A stretch of 64,000 nt of DNA from Xanthomonas sacchari (GTDB lineage: Bacteria > Pseudomonadota > Gammaproteobacteria > Xanthomonadales > Xanthomonadaceae): positions 2,771,001-2,835,000 of the forward strand of contig NZ_CP100647.1 in assembly GCF_024266585.1 (NCBI RefSeq), given 5' to 3'. The notes beneath the pieces were generated by a model. The model had not been told where the DNA came from and ran no database searches. It saw nothing but the letters and a program-made list of their open reading frames with translations. Below are positions 18,001 through 26,433 of this stretch, one piece after another. A program made the position numbers and the translations under genes. Each line of letters begins with the position of its first letter. Within the stretch, counting starts at the first letter, position 1.

Positions 18001-18530
18001 CGGCGGCGTCCGCCACGGCCAAGCCGCGGATCGGCTGGGCCGGCGGGCTCAGCCACACCGGCGACCTGGAGCTGATCGCCGACGTGGTGCAGGCCCTGGC
18101 CGGCGAGGTGCACTGGGTGTTCATGGGCCTGTGCCCGGAGCGGCTGCGCCGGCACGTGCACGAGGTGCACGAAGGCGTGGACTTCGCCCGCTATCCGCAG
18201 GCGTTGGCCGCGCTCGGCCTGGACCTGGCGCTGGCGCCGCTGGAAGACAATCTGTTCAACCGCTGCAAGAGCAACCTGCGCCTGCTCGAGTACGGCGCCT
18301 GCGGCTATCCGGTGGTGGCCAGCGACCTGCCGCCCTACCGCGACGGCGGGTTGCCGGTCACCCTGGTCAAGAACCGCTTCCGCGACTGGGTCAACGCGAT
18401 CCGCGCGCACCTGGCCGACGCGCCGGCGCGGACCGCGGCCGGCGCCGCCCTGCGCGCGGCGGTGCACCGCGACTGGCTGCTGCAGGGCGACAACCTGCAG
18501 GCATGGCGGGCGGCCTGGCTGCCCGACTGA
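15006..18530 (+). CDS. Multi-module glycosyltransferase, probable flagellin glycosyltransferase
   Basis: 1174 residues. Module 1 (about 5-230) is a GT2 fold with VSVVMPAYKLRYFEQALDS and the metal motif HDDD. A degenerate GT2-like stretch follows (about 320-540). A second complete GT2 is at about 560-800 (VSIVLLAQDN, LLFLDADS, GGADVDLCLRA). The C-terminal part is a GT4/GT-B-like domain (RIGWAGGLSHTGDLELI, then NRCKSNLRLLEYGACGYPVVAS). Length and arrangement resemble the large Fgt-type enzymes that build the flagellin glycan in Pseudomonas. The ATG at 15006 is chosen because the GT2 motif begins right after it and the sigma-54 promoter is 83 bases upstream. Confidence 0.85.
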   Translation: MPHPPLVSVVMPAYKLRYFEQALDSVLAQTYPALELVICDDNPTEAIAEVVERRAATAPFPIRYHRNPSRLGELGSTARGIALAQGEYVKFLHDDDVLAPDCVAALVAAMQSAPDVLLASSRRQRIDSDGAPLQDIPATAFPFAGDVLLDGPELLSFLADHTINFVGEPSCVLCRRSDLLEIGDELMTLAGKVINWVGDLALYAKLLHRGHLALLARPLTRFRVSEDQYSQVGRDQPGIGDQGHANFRNGVRAMGWYRGDGDVRQVTVTPLGGGPGAPVDLLQAIQDAYARVLVQGALRDWQARRQLTPAQRALLDARLAALGGAPRLAVLVDARGADRAALAATLGSLLLEGAPFAQVQALVLGDAPLAAWPDPRVQILPPLPAAADAAALQATLEAAPASDWCLRVAAGSRFCAGGLLRLLLELAQHPQCNALYADEWLAMDADHLAPLLRPDPDLDLLLGNPLAMAGHWVFRRAAVQALDGFDPGYDGASELELILRLFLRDGGDGIAHLPEPLLVAAPGSTEAGSQARQRAIAAHLQARGYPQASVEPLPSGLFHIDYGHPAQPPVSIVLLAQDNLPALQRAVVSLLEQTAYPAYELLLVDNASQAPEITAWMQAVAELGNGRIRVFALEQRVCQAEAHNLAATQAQGDYLLFLDADSAAVQDRWLHALMNHAQRPEVGIVGAKGVSADGRITHAGLLPGLLAGAGHAFAGEAMAQPGYMGRLQVAHRYSAVSAHCLLVRRALFEHLSGFDAAGFAEGGADVDLCLRAAAAGAWTVWTPQALLLQPAPATRSEAADEALLQRWLPALAQDPAYSPSLGLDQPGGFHLTESEFSWQPLSWKPLPRVLAHPGDTFGSGQYRVIQPLQALAAAAQIDGLYYARLLDPVELQRIGADAVVLQRRVGDAELARIERMRRFGTAFMVYELDDYLPNLPLKSAHREQMPKDVLRSLRRAAALVDRVTVSTPDLAEALTGLHGDIRVVRNRLEPQLWGALTAPAASATAKPRIGWAGGLSHTGDLELIADVVQALAGEVHWVFMGLCPERLRRHVHEVHEGVDFARYPQALAALGLDLALAPLEDNLFNRCKSNLRLLEYGACGYPVVASDLPPYRDGGLPVTLVKNRFRDWVNAIRAHLADAPARTAAGAALRAAVHRDWLLQGDNLQAWRAAWLPD

Positions 18531-18795
18531 CCCGACCGATCCACCCGACGCTGCCACCGCCGCCGGGGGCTGCGCCGGCGTCGCCACGGCTGTGACGGCG
18601 CGCACGGCGTCAACCGCCCGACGCGCCAAGGACGGCCCACTACGCCGCCGGCATCGCCGGCGCCGGGAACCCGACACCGCCCGTCGGCCGCCCTGCCCGC
18701 GCGCCGGCGGCGGCGGTCGCGGCGCGTGAATCCGGTTTCGGCACGCTGCTTGCATTGCATACGGGCAAGCCATCCCCCGGCAGGGACTTCACCGT
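18531..18795. other. Gap between glycosyltransferase and fliE
   Basis: 265 bases of very GC-rich sequence with short CCGGCG-type inverted repeats around 18643-18668 but no clear T-tailed terminator. The only functional site I can support is the sigma-54 element at 18738. Confidence 0.5.
18738..18754 (+). promoter_or_regulatory. Sigma-54 promoter of the fliE operon
   Basis: TCGGCACGCTGCTTGCA is an excellent -24/-12 element. Predicted start near 18764, leader about 32 bases. Sigma-54 control of fliE is established in Pseudomonas and Xanthomonas. Confidence 0.8.
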
Positions 18796-19158
18796 ATGAG
18801 CGACTCCATCAGTTCCATCCTTTCGCAGATCCGCAGCTACCAGGGCCAGGTCGGCCAGGCGGCGCAGACGCGGGTGGGCGATGTCGGCCGCAGCAACGCG
18901 ATCGAAGGCCTGGCCGGCAACCAGGGCGTGCAGGGCCCGAGCTTCACCGAGACCCTGCGCAACGCGATCGGCGGGGTCAACGAGGCCCAGCAGAAGTCCG
19001 GCGCGCTCGCCAAGGCCTTCGAACTGGGCGACCCCAGCGCCGACCTGGCCAAGGTGATGCTGGCCGCGCAACAGTCCCAGGTGGCGTTTCGCGCTACCGT
19101 GGAAGTCCGCAACCGACTCGTCCAGGCGTACCAGGACGTGATGAACATGCCGCTGTAA
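18796..19158 (+). CDS. fliE: Flagellar hook-basal body protein FliE
   Basis: 120 residues, the usual length. FliE joins the MS ring to the proximal rod and is the first rod-type protein exported. The C-terminal signature is intact (VMLAAQQSQVAFRATVEVRNRLVQAYQDVM, ending NMPL). It heads the fliE-fliK operon under a sigma-54 promoter, 12 bases before fliF. Confidence 0.97.
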   Translation: MSDSISSILSQIRSYQGQVGQAAQTRVGDVGRSNAIEGLAGNQGVQGPSFTETLRNAIGGVNEAQQKSGALAKAFELGDPSADLAKVMLAAQQSQVAFRATVEVRNRLVQAYQDVMNMPL

Positions 19159-19170
19159 GGGTAGAAGACG

Positions 19171-20889
19171 ATGGCGCTTGCGATCAGCAAAGACACATTC
19201 AACAGCGAGAAGGCGGGCGCCTGGTTCGACCGCCTGCAGAGCCTGCAGATCACCCGACGCATCGGCCTGATGGCGATGATCGCGGTGGCCGTGGCGGCCG
19301 GCCTGTTCGTGTTCTTCTGGTCGCAGAAGCCCGCCTACACCCCGCTGTACACCGGCCTGGACGAGAAAGGCACGGCCGAGGCCACCGACCTGCTGCGCAC
19401 CGCGCAGATCCCGTTCAAGCTGGATCCGGCCACCGGCGCGATCACCGTGCCGGAGGACAAGCTGTACGACGCGCGGCTGAAGCTGGCCGGCTCCGGCCTG
19501 ACCGACAACGGCAACATGGGCTTCGAGGTGATGGAAAAGGATCCCGGCTTCGGGGTCAGCCAGTTCGTGGAGAACGCGCGCTACCAACACGCCCTGGAAA
19601 CCGAGCTGGCGCGCACCATCGCCAGCCTGCGCCCGGTGCGCGAGGCGCGGGTGCACCTGGCCATTCCCAAGCCGAGCGCGTTCACTCGTCAGCGCGAGGC
19701 CGCCAGCGCCTCGGTGGTGCTGGAGCTGCGCGGCGGCACCACCCTGGAACGCAACCAGGTCGATGCGATCGTCAACATGGTCGCCTCCAGCATCCCCGAC
19801 CTGGCGCCGGACCGCGTCACCGTGGTCGACCAGAGCGGGCGCATGCTGACCATCGCCGACCCCAACAGCGACGCCGCGCTCAACGCCGCCCAGTTCGACC
19901 AGGTGCGACGCCAGGAAAGCGCCTACAACCAGCGCATCCGCGAACTGCTGGAGCCGATGACCGGCCCGGGCCGGGTCAACCCGGAAGTGAACGTGGACAT
20001 GGACTTCTCGGTGACCGAGGAAGCGCGCGAGCTGTACAACGGCGACCCGCCGAAGCTGCGCAGCGAGCAGGTCAGCGACAGCAGCACCAGCACCGCCGGC
20101 CCACAGGGCGCGCCCGGTGCCACCAGCAACTCGCCGGGCAGCGCGCCGGGCCAGCCGGGCGCCACCGGCGCCCCGGCCGCCGCCGGTGCCACTGCCGGCA
20201 CCCAGCAGGCCGCCGCCGCGACGCCGACCGAAAGCTCCAAGAGCGCCACCCGCAACTACGAGCTGGACCGCACCCTGCAGCACACCCGGCAGCCGCCCGG
20301 ACGGATCAAGCGTGTCTCGGTGGCGGTGCTGGTCGACCACGTGATGCGGCCGGGCGCCAAGGGCAAGATGACCGAGCAGGCGCTGAGCGCCGCCGAGCTG
20401 ACCCGCATCGAAGGCCTGGTCAAGCAGGCGGTCGGCTTCAACGCCGAACGCGGCGATACCGTCTCGGTGATGAACGCTCCGTTCGTCCGCCCGGCCCCGG
20501 AAGCGGCCGACAAGCCCGGTTGGTGGGAAGATCCGCGGGTGATGAACGGCCTGCGCCTGGTGCTGGGTGCGGCTGTGGTGCTGGCGCTGCTGTTCGGCGT
20601 GCTGCGCCCGGCGCTGCGCCAGATCGCCGGTCCCGCGCCGGCGGCGGCGGTCGGCCACGACCGCGACGGCAACGAGCCGCGCGACGCCAAGCTGTCGATG
20701 CTCGACGACGACACCTCGCTGCTGCCGTCGCTGGGCGAGGACACCGCCAGCCTCAGCGGCGGCGGCAACCCCGCCATCGCCCTGCCCGACGCCTACGAGG
20801 AACGCCTGCGCCAGGCCCGCGAAGCGGTCAAACAGGATTCCAAGCGCGTGGCGCAGGTCGTGAAGGGATGGGTCGCCAATGAAGCCTGA
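19171..20889 (+). CDS. fliF: Flagellar MS-ring protein FliF
   Basis: 572 residues. A transmembrane helix lies near residues 30-50 (IGLMAMIAVAVAAGLFVFFW), followed by ring-building motifs (YTGLDEKGTAEATDLL and the EDKLYDARLKLAGSGL region), a low-complexity periplasmic linker rich in Gly/Ala/Pro/Ser (about 310-360), a second transmembrane helix (about 460-478) and the C-terminal FliG-binding tail (AREAVKQDSKRVAQVVKGWVANE). It forms the MS ring in the inner membrane. It overlaps fliG by 11 bases. Confidence 0.97.
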   Translation: MALAISKDTFNSEKAGAWFDRLQSLQITRRIGLMAMIAVAVAAGLFVFFWSQKPAYTPLYTGLDEKGTAEATDLLRTAQIPFKLDPATGAITVPEDKLYDARLKLAGSGLTDNGNMGFEVMEKDPGFGVSQFVENARYQHALETELARTIASLRPVREARVHLAIPKPSAFTRQREAASASVVLELRGGTTLERNQVDAIVNMVASSIPDLAPDRVTVVDQSGRMLTIADPNSDAALNAAQFDQVRRQESAYNQRIRELLEPMTGPGRVNPEVNVDMDFSVTEEARELYNGDPPKLRSEQVSDSSTSTAGPQGAPGATSNSPGSAPGQPGATGAPAAAGATAGTQQAAAATPTESSKSATRNYELDRTLQHTRQPPGRIKRVSVAVLVDHVMRPGAKGKMTEQALSAAELTRIEGLVKQAVGFNAERGDTVSVMNAPFVRPAPEAADKPGWWEDPRVMNGLRLVLGAAVVLALLFGVLRPALRQIAGPAPAAAVGHDRDGNEPRDAKLSMLDDDTSLLPSLGEDTASLSGGGNPAIALPDAYEERLRQAREAVKQDSKRVAQVVKGWVANEA

Positions 20890-21889
20890 TGCGAACGCAA
20901 TGAATGGCACCCAGCGCGCCGCCGTGCTGCTGCTGTCGCTCGGCGAGACCGACGCGGCCGAGGTGCTCAAGCACATGGACCCCAAGGAGGTGCAGAAGAT
21001 CGGCATCGCCATGGCCACGCTGAGCGGCATCTCGCGCGAGCAGGTCGAGAAGGTCATGGAGGAATTCAACGCCGAGCTGGGCAGCAAGACCTCGCTCGGC
21101 GTGGGCGCCGACGACTACATCCGCAACGTGCTGGTGCAGGCGCTGGGCGCCGACAAGGCCGGCAGCCTGATCGACCGCATCCTGCTGGGCCGCAACACCA
21201 CCGGCCTGGACACCCTGAAGTGGATGGACCCGCGCTCCATCGCCGACCTGGTGCGCAACGAGCATCCGCAGATCATCGCCATTGTGATGGCGCACCTGGA
21301 CAGCGACCAGGCCGCCGAGGCGCTGAAGCTGCTGCCCGAGCGCACCCGCGCCGACGTGCTGATGCGCATCGCCACCCTCGACGGCATCCCGCCGCACGCG
21401 CTCAACGAGCTCAACGAGATCATGGAGCGGCAGTTCTCCGGCAACCAAAACCTGAAGTCGTCCAACGTCGGCGGGGTCAAGGTGGCGGCCAACATCCTCA
21501 ACTTCCTGGACGGCGGCGCGGACCAGGGCGTGTTGTCGGCGATCAGCAAGATCGACGCCGACCTGGGCAGCCGTATCCAGGACCTGATGTTCGTGTTCGA
21601 CAACCTGGTGGAGCTGGACGACCGCGGGCTGCAGACCATGCTGCGCGAAGTCAGCGGCGATCGCCTCGGCCTGGCCCTGCGCGGGGCCGACATCAAGGTG
21701 CGCGAAAAGATCACCAAGAACATGTCCCAGCGCGCCGCCGAGATCCTGCTCGAAGACATGGAGGCGCGCGGCCCGGTGCGCCTGTCCGACGTGGAGGCCG
21801 CGCAGAAGGAGATCCTGGCGATCGTGCGGCGCCTGGCCGATGAGGGCGTGATCAGCCTCGGCGGCAGCGGTGCGGAGGCCATGGTATGA
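20879..21889 (+). CDS. fliG: Flagellar motor switch protein FliG
   Basis: 336 residues. FliG binds FliF, FliM and the stator and carries torque. The middle-domain motif EHPQIIAIVMAHL is intact, as is the C-terminal torque helix with charged residues (REVSGDRLGLALRGADIKVREKI). A start at 20879 overlaps fliF; a later ATG at about 20900 would remove seven residues and is possible. Confidence 0.97.
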   Translation: MKPDANAMNGTQRAAVLLLSLGETDAAEVLKHMDPKEVQKIGIAMATLSGISREQVEKVMEEFNAELGSKTSLGVGADDYIRNVLVQALGADKAGSLIDRILLGRNTTGLDTLKWMDPRSIADLVRNEHPQIIAIVMAHLDSDQAAEALKLLPERTRADVLMRIATLDGIPPHALNELNEIMERQFSGNQNLKSSNVGGVKVAANILNFLDGGADQGVLSAISKIDADLGSRIQDLMFVFDNLVELDDRGLQTMLREVSGDRLGLALRGADIKVREKITKNMSQRAAEILLEDMEARGPVRLSDVEAAQKEILAIVRRLADEGVISLGGSGAEAMV

Positions 21890-22509
21890 ACGGCAACGTG
21901 GTGCGCTGGCTGGCGCCGGAACTCGATGCCCCGCCCCCGCTGGCGGCGCTGCCGTACGAGGACGCCCTGCCGGACGAACCGGTGCTGCGTCCGCCGAGCC
22001 TGGAGGAGATCCAGGCGATCGAGGCCGCGGCCCAGCACGAAGGCTTCGAACGCGGCCACGCCGAGGGCCTGGCCCAGGGCCAGGCCGAGATCCGCCGCCT
22101 GACCGCGCAGATCGAAGGCATCCTGGACAACTTCTCGCGGCCGCTGGCGCGGCTGGAGAACGAAGTGGTCGGCGCGCTCGGCGAACTGGCGGTGCGCATC
22201 GCCGGCAGCCTGGTCGGCCGCGCCTACCAGGCCGACCCGGTGCTGCTGTCGGAACTGGTCGCCGAGGCACTGGACGCGGTCGGCGGCGCGCGCCGCGACG
22301 TCGAGGTGCGCCTGCATCCGGACGACATCGCCGCGCTGACCCCGCTGCTGACGCTGATGGACCAGGGCATCCGGCTGGTGCCGGACCTGAGCCTGAGCCG
22401 CGGCGACCTGCGCGTGCACGCCGAATCGGTGCGCATCGACGGCACCCTCGAGGCGCGCCTGCGCGCGGCCCTGGAGACGGTGATGCGCAAGTCCGGAGCG
22501 GGCCTGTGA
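21886..22509 (+). CDS. fliH: Flagellar export ATPase regulator FliH
   Basis: 207 residues. FliH binds FliI as a dimer, inhibits its ATPase and docks it at the C-ring. The Glu/Gln-rich GxxxG-like stretch (HEGFERGHAEGLAQGQAEI) is a family hallmark, followed by the C-terminal FliI-binding domain. Four-base overlaps with fliG and fliI show tight coupling. Confidence 0.93.
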   Translation: MNGNVVRWLAPELDAPPPLAALPYEDALPDEPVLRPPSLEEIQAIEAAAQHEGFERGHAEGLAQGQAEIRRLTAQIEGILDNFSRPLARLENEVVGALGELAVRIAGSLVGRAYQADPVLLSELVAEALDAVGGARRDVEVRLHPDDIAALTPLLTLMDQGIRLVPDLSLSRGDLRVHAESVRIDGTLEARLRAALETVMRKSGAGL

Positions 22510-23882
22510 GCGCGCTGTCCGGCACCCACCCCGGCGACTGGCTGGATGCGCGCAACCTGCGCCTGGCCGGCCGCCTGGGCAAGCTCGACCTGGCCGCGGC
22601 CGCCGGCCGCGGCCTGATCCGCGAAGGCATCCTGCGCCGCGCGGTCGGCCTGACCCTGGAAGCGGTCGGCTGCGAGGCGCCGATGGGCGCCACCTGCAAG
22701 GTCGAGGTCGACGGCGGCTGGGTCGATGCCGAAGTGGTCGGCTTCTCCGGCGACCGCACCTCGCTGATGCCCAGCGCCGAAACCCACGGCCTGCTGCCCA
22801 ATGCGCGGGTGGTGCCGCTGCACCGCCGCGGCGGCGTGGAAGTGGGCGAAGGCCTGCTCGGCCGGGTCATCGACTCGGACGGCGTGCCGCTGGACGGCAA
22901 GGGCCCGATCCGCGCCGAAGGCTCGGTGGGCATGGCCGGCGTGTCGATCAACCCGCTGGCGCGCGAACCGATCACCACCCCGCTGGACGTGGGCGTGCGC
23001 GCGATCAACGCGCTGCTGCCGATCGGCCGCGGCCAGCGCGTGGGCCTGTTCGCCGGCTCCGGCGTCGGCAAGTCCACCCTGCTGGGCATGATGACCCGCT
23101 ACACCGCCGCCGACGTGATCGTGGTCGGGCTGATCGGCGAACGCGGCCGCGAAGTGCGCGATTTCGTCGAGACCACCCTGGGCGAGGAAGGCCTGCGCCG
23201 CGCCGTGGTGGTCGCCGCCCCGGCCGACCGCCCGCCGCTGGCGCGCCTGCACGGCGCCTACCGCGCCACCGCCATCGCCGAATGGTTCCGCGACCAGGGC
23301 CTGAACGTGCTGCTGCTGATGGACTCGCTGACCCGCTTCGCCCAGGCGCAGCGCGAGATCGGCCTGTCGGTCGGCGAGCCGCCGACCACCCGCGGCTATC
23401 CGCCGTCGGTGTTCGCCAAGCTGCCGGCGCTGGTCGAGCGTGCCGGCAACGGCGCCAAGGGCCGCGGCTCGATCACCGCCTTCTACACCGTGCTCACCGA
23501 GGGCGACGATCCGCAGGACCCGATCGCCGATGCCGCCCGCGCCATCCTCGACGGCCACATCCTGCTGTCGCGGCGCGTCGCCGACAGCGGCCTGTACCCG
23601 GCCATCGACGTCGAGTCCTCGGTCAGCCGCGTGGTCCAGGACATCGCCGACGAACCGTGGCGGCTGCGCATCCGCGCGCTGAAGCGGCTGGTCGCGGCGT
23701 ACTCGGCCAACCGCGACCTGATCACCATCGGCGCCTACCAGCGCGGCAACGATCCGGCCGTGGACGAAGCGCTGGAGCGCTGGCCGGAGATCATGGAGTT
23801 CCTCGGACAGGACGTCGCCAAAGCCGCAGATCTGCCCCATAGCCAGGCCGCCCTGAAGCGCCTGGTCGACCGCGAGAACTAA
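22506..23882 (+). CDS. fliI: Flagellum-specific ATPase FliI
   Basis: 458 residues, F1-beta-like ATPase that unfolds and loads export substrates. Walker A GSGVGKST and Walker B LLLMDSLTRFAQ are intact, plus GEPPTTRGYPPSVF, the family signature. The GTG at 22506 is chosen because it overlaps the fliH stop by 4 bases and gives the normal family length; the frame is open further upstream but reads through fliH there. Confidence 0.96.
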   Translation: MSALSGTHPGDWLDARNLRLAGRLGKLDLAAAAGRGLIREGILRRAVGLTLEAVGCEAPMGATCKVEVDGGWVDAEVVGFSGDRTSLMPSAETHGLLPNARVVPLHRRGGVEVGEGLLGRVIDSDGVPLDGKGPIRAEGSVGMAGVSINPLAREPITTPLDVGVRAINALLPIGRGQRVGLFAGSGVGKSTLLGMMTRYTAADVIVVGLIGERGREVRDFVETTLGEEGLRRAVVVAAPADRPPLARLHGAYRATAIAEWFRDQGLNVLLLMDSLTRFAQAQREIGLSVGEPPTTRGYPPSVFAKLPALVERAGNGAKGRGSITAFYTVLTEGDDPQDPIADAARAILDGHILLSRRVADSGLYPAIDVESSVSRVVQDIADEPWRLRIRALKRLVAAYSANRDLITIGAYQRGNDPAVDEALERWPEIMEFLGQDVAKAADLPHSQAALKRLVDREN

Positions 23883-23885
23883 GCC

Positions 23886-24347
23886 ATGATGCAATCGCAA
23901 CGTCTCGATCCCCTGCTCCGCCGCGCCCAGCAGCACGAAGACGAGGTCGCGCGCGATCTCGCCGAGCGCCAGCGCGCCCTGGCCACCCACGAGTCGCGGC
24001 TGGAGGAACTGCGCCGCTACGCCGAGGAGTACGCCAACAGCCAGATGGCCGCGACCAGCCTGGCGCAGTTGGCCAACCGCCGTGCGTTCCTGGACAGATT
24101 GGAAAGCGCGGTGCAGCAGCAGTGCCAGACCGTGGACCGCAACCGCGAGAAGGTGGAGATGGAGCGCAGCCGGCTGCTGCTGGCCAGCCGCGACAAGCAG
24201 GTGCTGGAACAGCTCGCGGCCAGCTACCGCGCACAGGAACGCAAGGTCGACGACCGCCGCAGCCAGCGCGAGATGGACGACCTCGGCGCACGCCGCGCGC
24301 GCCTGGCGGCCACCGCCGACGAACACGATGACGGAGATGGACGATGA
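23886..24347 (+). CDS. fliJ: Flagellar export chaperone FliJ
   Basis: 153 residues, an almost pure two-helix coiled coil (LLRRAQQHEDEVARDLAERQRAL, LDRLESAVQQQCQTVDRNREKVEMER). FliJ sits in the centre of the FliI ring and links it to FlhA. Starts three bases after fliI with ATGATG and overlaps fliK by 4 bases. Confidence 0.93.
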   Translation: MMQSQRLDPLLRRAQQHEDEVARDLAERQRALATHESRLEELRRYAEEYANSQMAATSLAQLANRRAFLDRLESAVQQQCQTVDRNREKVEMERSRLLLASRDKQVLEQLAASYRAQERKVDDRRSQREMDDLGARRARLAATADEHDDGDGR

Positions 24348-25654
24348 ACAACGCGCTTTCCGCGCTGGCCGGCAGCGGCCGCGCCAGCCAGATCGGCGGC
24401 GGCAACGACGCCCAGGGCACTGACCGCACCGGCGGCAAGGACTTCGCCAAGTTGCTTGGTGGCGGTGGCGGCAGCGGCTCGGCACGCACCACCGCGCCCA
24501 AGCCGGCTGCCCGCGAGACCCCAAAGCCGGCGCAGGCCGCCGGCAAGGACCAGGCGGACAAGCGCCCGGCCGCCGCGGACGACACCGCCAGCGATCCGGC
24601 GCGCACCGCCCAGGCCGGCGACAAGGTCGCCCAGGACACCGAGAAGAGCAGCACCGAGACCAAGGCAGCCGGCAAGGACAAGGGCAAGAGCGACGACAAG
24701 CGCGACGACGCCAAGCCCGACGAGAGCGCCTGGCCGCCGGCCGGCCTGGCCGGCATCGGCCTGGGCCTGCTGCCGGCGATCGGCGCGGCCGTGCTGCCGG
24801 CGGCCACCGCGACCCCGCTGGGTGCGGCGGCCGGGCTGGCGGTCGGCGTCGCCGGCGCCGTGGCCAACGGCGCCGCGGCCCTGCTCGGCGGCGGCGACGC
24901 GCTGCCGCAGACCGCGGCCGGCGCCACCGATCCGAACGCCGCCACCGCCGGCACCGCCGCCGGTACCGCCCCAGCCTCGGCGGCCGGCGGCTTCGGCGTG
25001 ATGCTGTCGACGCAGGCCGGGTCGGCCGGCAAGGCCGGCGGCGCCGAGACCGCGGCCCCGCTGGCGGCGCTGGCCGCCGTCGCCGCCGCGGCTGGCGGCA
25101 AGAGCGGCGAGAGTGGCGACGCCGCCCCCGCCGCCGACCCCAGCGCGATCGTGCCGACCGCGGCGGCGGCCCCGCTGCACGCCGCGGCGCGGCTGGCCGA
25201 TCCGCAGCCGTTCAGCGGCTCGCCGACGCCGACCCCGAACCTGCACGGCAACCAGTTCGACGAGGAACTGGGCGCGCGCATCAGCTGGCTGGCCGACCAG
25301 AAGATCGGCCACGCCCACATCAAGCTGAATCCGGCCGAGCTCGGCCCGGTCGAGGTGCGCCTGCACATGACCGGCGACCAGGTCAACGCCAGCTTCATCA
25401 GCGCCCAGGCCGACGTGCGCCAGGCGCTGGAAAACAGCCTGCCGCGCCTGCGCGACATGCTCGGCCAGCACGGCTTCCAGCTCGGCCAGGCCGACGTCGG
25501 CCAGCAGCAGCCGCAGCAACAGCAGGCCAATGCGCAGAGCACGCCGCAGGGCGGCAGCCGCAGCGGCACCGAGCTGGCCGACGACCTGTCCGGCAGCGTC
25601 GGGATTCCGGCGATGGTGCTGCGCCAGCGCGGCCTGCTCGACGCCTACGCCTGA
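24344..25654 (+). CDS. fliK: Flagellar hook-length control protein FliK
   Basis: 436 residues. The N-terminal two thirds is a low-complexity Ala/Gly/Lys/Asp/Pro ruler region. The C-terminal substrate-switch domain (about 300-400) has the family core (LNPAELGPVEVRLHMTGDQVNASF, then VRQALENSLPRLRDML) and a Gln-rich tail. FliK measures the hook and switches FlhB specificity. Last gene of the fliE operon. Confidence 0.93.
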   Translation: MNNALSALAGSGRASQIGGGNDAQGTDRTGGKDFAKLLGGGGGSGSARTTAPKPAARETPKPAQAAGKDQADKRPAAADDTASDPARTAQAGDKVAQDTEKSSTETKAAGKDKGKSDDKRDDAKPDESAWPPAGLAGIGLGLLPAIGAAVLPAATATPLGAAAGLAVGVAGAVANGAAALLGGGDALPQTAAGATDPNAATAGTAAGTAPASAAGGFGVMLSTQAGSAGKAGGAETAAPLAALAAVAAAAGGKSGESGDAAPAADPSAIVPTAAAAPLHAAARLADPQPFSGSPTPTPNLHGNQFDEELGARISWLADQKIGHAHIKLNPAELGPVEVRLHMTGDQVNASFISAQADVRQALENSLPRLRDMLGQHGFQLGQADVGQQQPQQQQANAQSTPQGGSRSGTELADDLSGSVGIPAMVLRQRGLLDAYA

Positions 25655-25696
25655 TCCTGGCGGCGGCGGCGCCACCGCGGCCGGGCGATTCGCCCT

Positions 25697-25770
25697 GTGG
25701 GAGGGGCTCCAGCCCCGACGCGCCATCCCCAAAAGCGTCGGGGCCGACGCCCCGCCGCCCCTCCCAGCCC
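25697..25770. repeat. REP-like palindromic element between fliK and fliL
   Basis: A unit reading GTGGGAGGGGCTCCAGCCCC, continuing GACGC (25697-25721), is followed by its approximate inverse (GCGTCGGGGCCGACGCCCC from 25735, with GGGAGGGGCGG-like sequence on the other strand to about 25770). The arms can fold into a long hairpin. It matches the style of the units at 43759, 43854 and 43986 and may attenuate read-through from the fliE operon. Confidence 0.6.
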
Positions 25771-25850
25771 CTTCTCCCGCAACGGTCTTGGCCCGCGCCC
25801 GCACGGCGCGCGGCCCCCCGTCAAACACCCGGCGCGCCAGCCGCCCGGTT

Positions 25851-25867
25851 TCGGCACGGCGATTGCA
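25851..25867 (+). promoter_or_regulatory. Sigma-54 promoter of the fliL operon
   Basis: TCGGCACGGCGATTGCA is a very good -24/-12 element. Predicted start near 25877, leader about 26 bases before the GTG of fliL. Confidence 0.8.
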
Positions 25868-25902
25868 TCCCTAGGGGCAGACCCCCTCCAGGAGCCCGCT
25901 CT

Positions 25903-26421
25903 GTGTCAGCCGCCGACAAATCCAAGAAAGACGCCAAAGATGCCCCGGAAGGCGGCAAGTCCAAGAAGACGCTGCTGATCATCGTCGTCGCGGCGGTGCT
26001 GGTGCTCGGCGGCGGCGGTGCCGGCGCGTTCTTCTTCCTGAAGAAGCCCGAGGGCGGCCACGCCAAGGCCGAAGAGAAGACCGCCGAGATTCCCAAGCCG
26101 GCGCAGTACTTCGCGATGGACCCGGCGTTCGTGGTCAACCTCAATGGCGGCGCCGAGGACGGCCCGCACTACCTGCAGCTGGAAGTGCAGCTGATGACCC
26201 GCGACCCGGAAGAACTGAAGCTGATCACCGAGAACGCCCCGGCGATCCGCGCGCACCTGCTGATGCTGTTCTCGCAGGTGCAGGCGCCGGACATCGCCGA
26301 CATCGCCGGGCGCAAGAAGCTGCAGGCCGCGGCGCTGGCCGACGCGCAGAAGCTGATGACCGCCGAGACCGGCAAGAAGTGCGTGGAAGAACTGCTGTTC
26401 ACCAGCTTCGTCACCCAGTAA
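25903..26421 (+). CDS. fliL: Flagellar basal body-associated protein FliL
   Basis: 172 residues with one N-terminal transmembrane helix (about 27-48, LLIIVVAAVLVLGGGGAGAF) and a periplasmic stomatin-like domain (YFAMDPAFVVNL, then RDPEELKLITENAPAIRAHLLML). FliL surrounds and stabilises the stator. GTG start supported by AGGAG at 25890-25894. Confidence 0.95.
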   Translation: MSAADKSKKDAKDAPEGGKSKKTLLIIVVAAVLVLGGGGAGAFFFLKKPEGGHAKAEEKTAEIPKPAQYFAMDPAFVVNLNGGAEDGPHYLQLEVQLMTRDPEELKLITENAPAIRAHLLMLFSQVQAPDIADIAGRKKLQAAALADAQKLMTAETGKKCVEELLFTSFVTQ

Positions 26422-26433
26422 GGCGCTGCCGCG

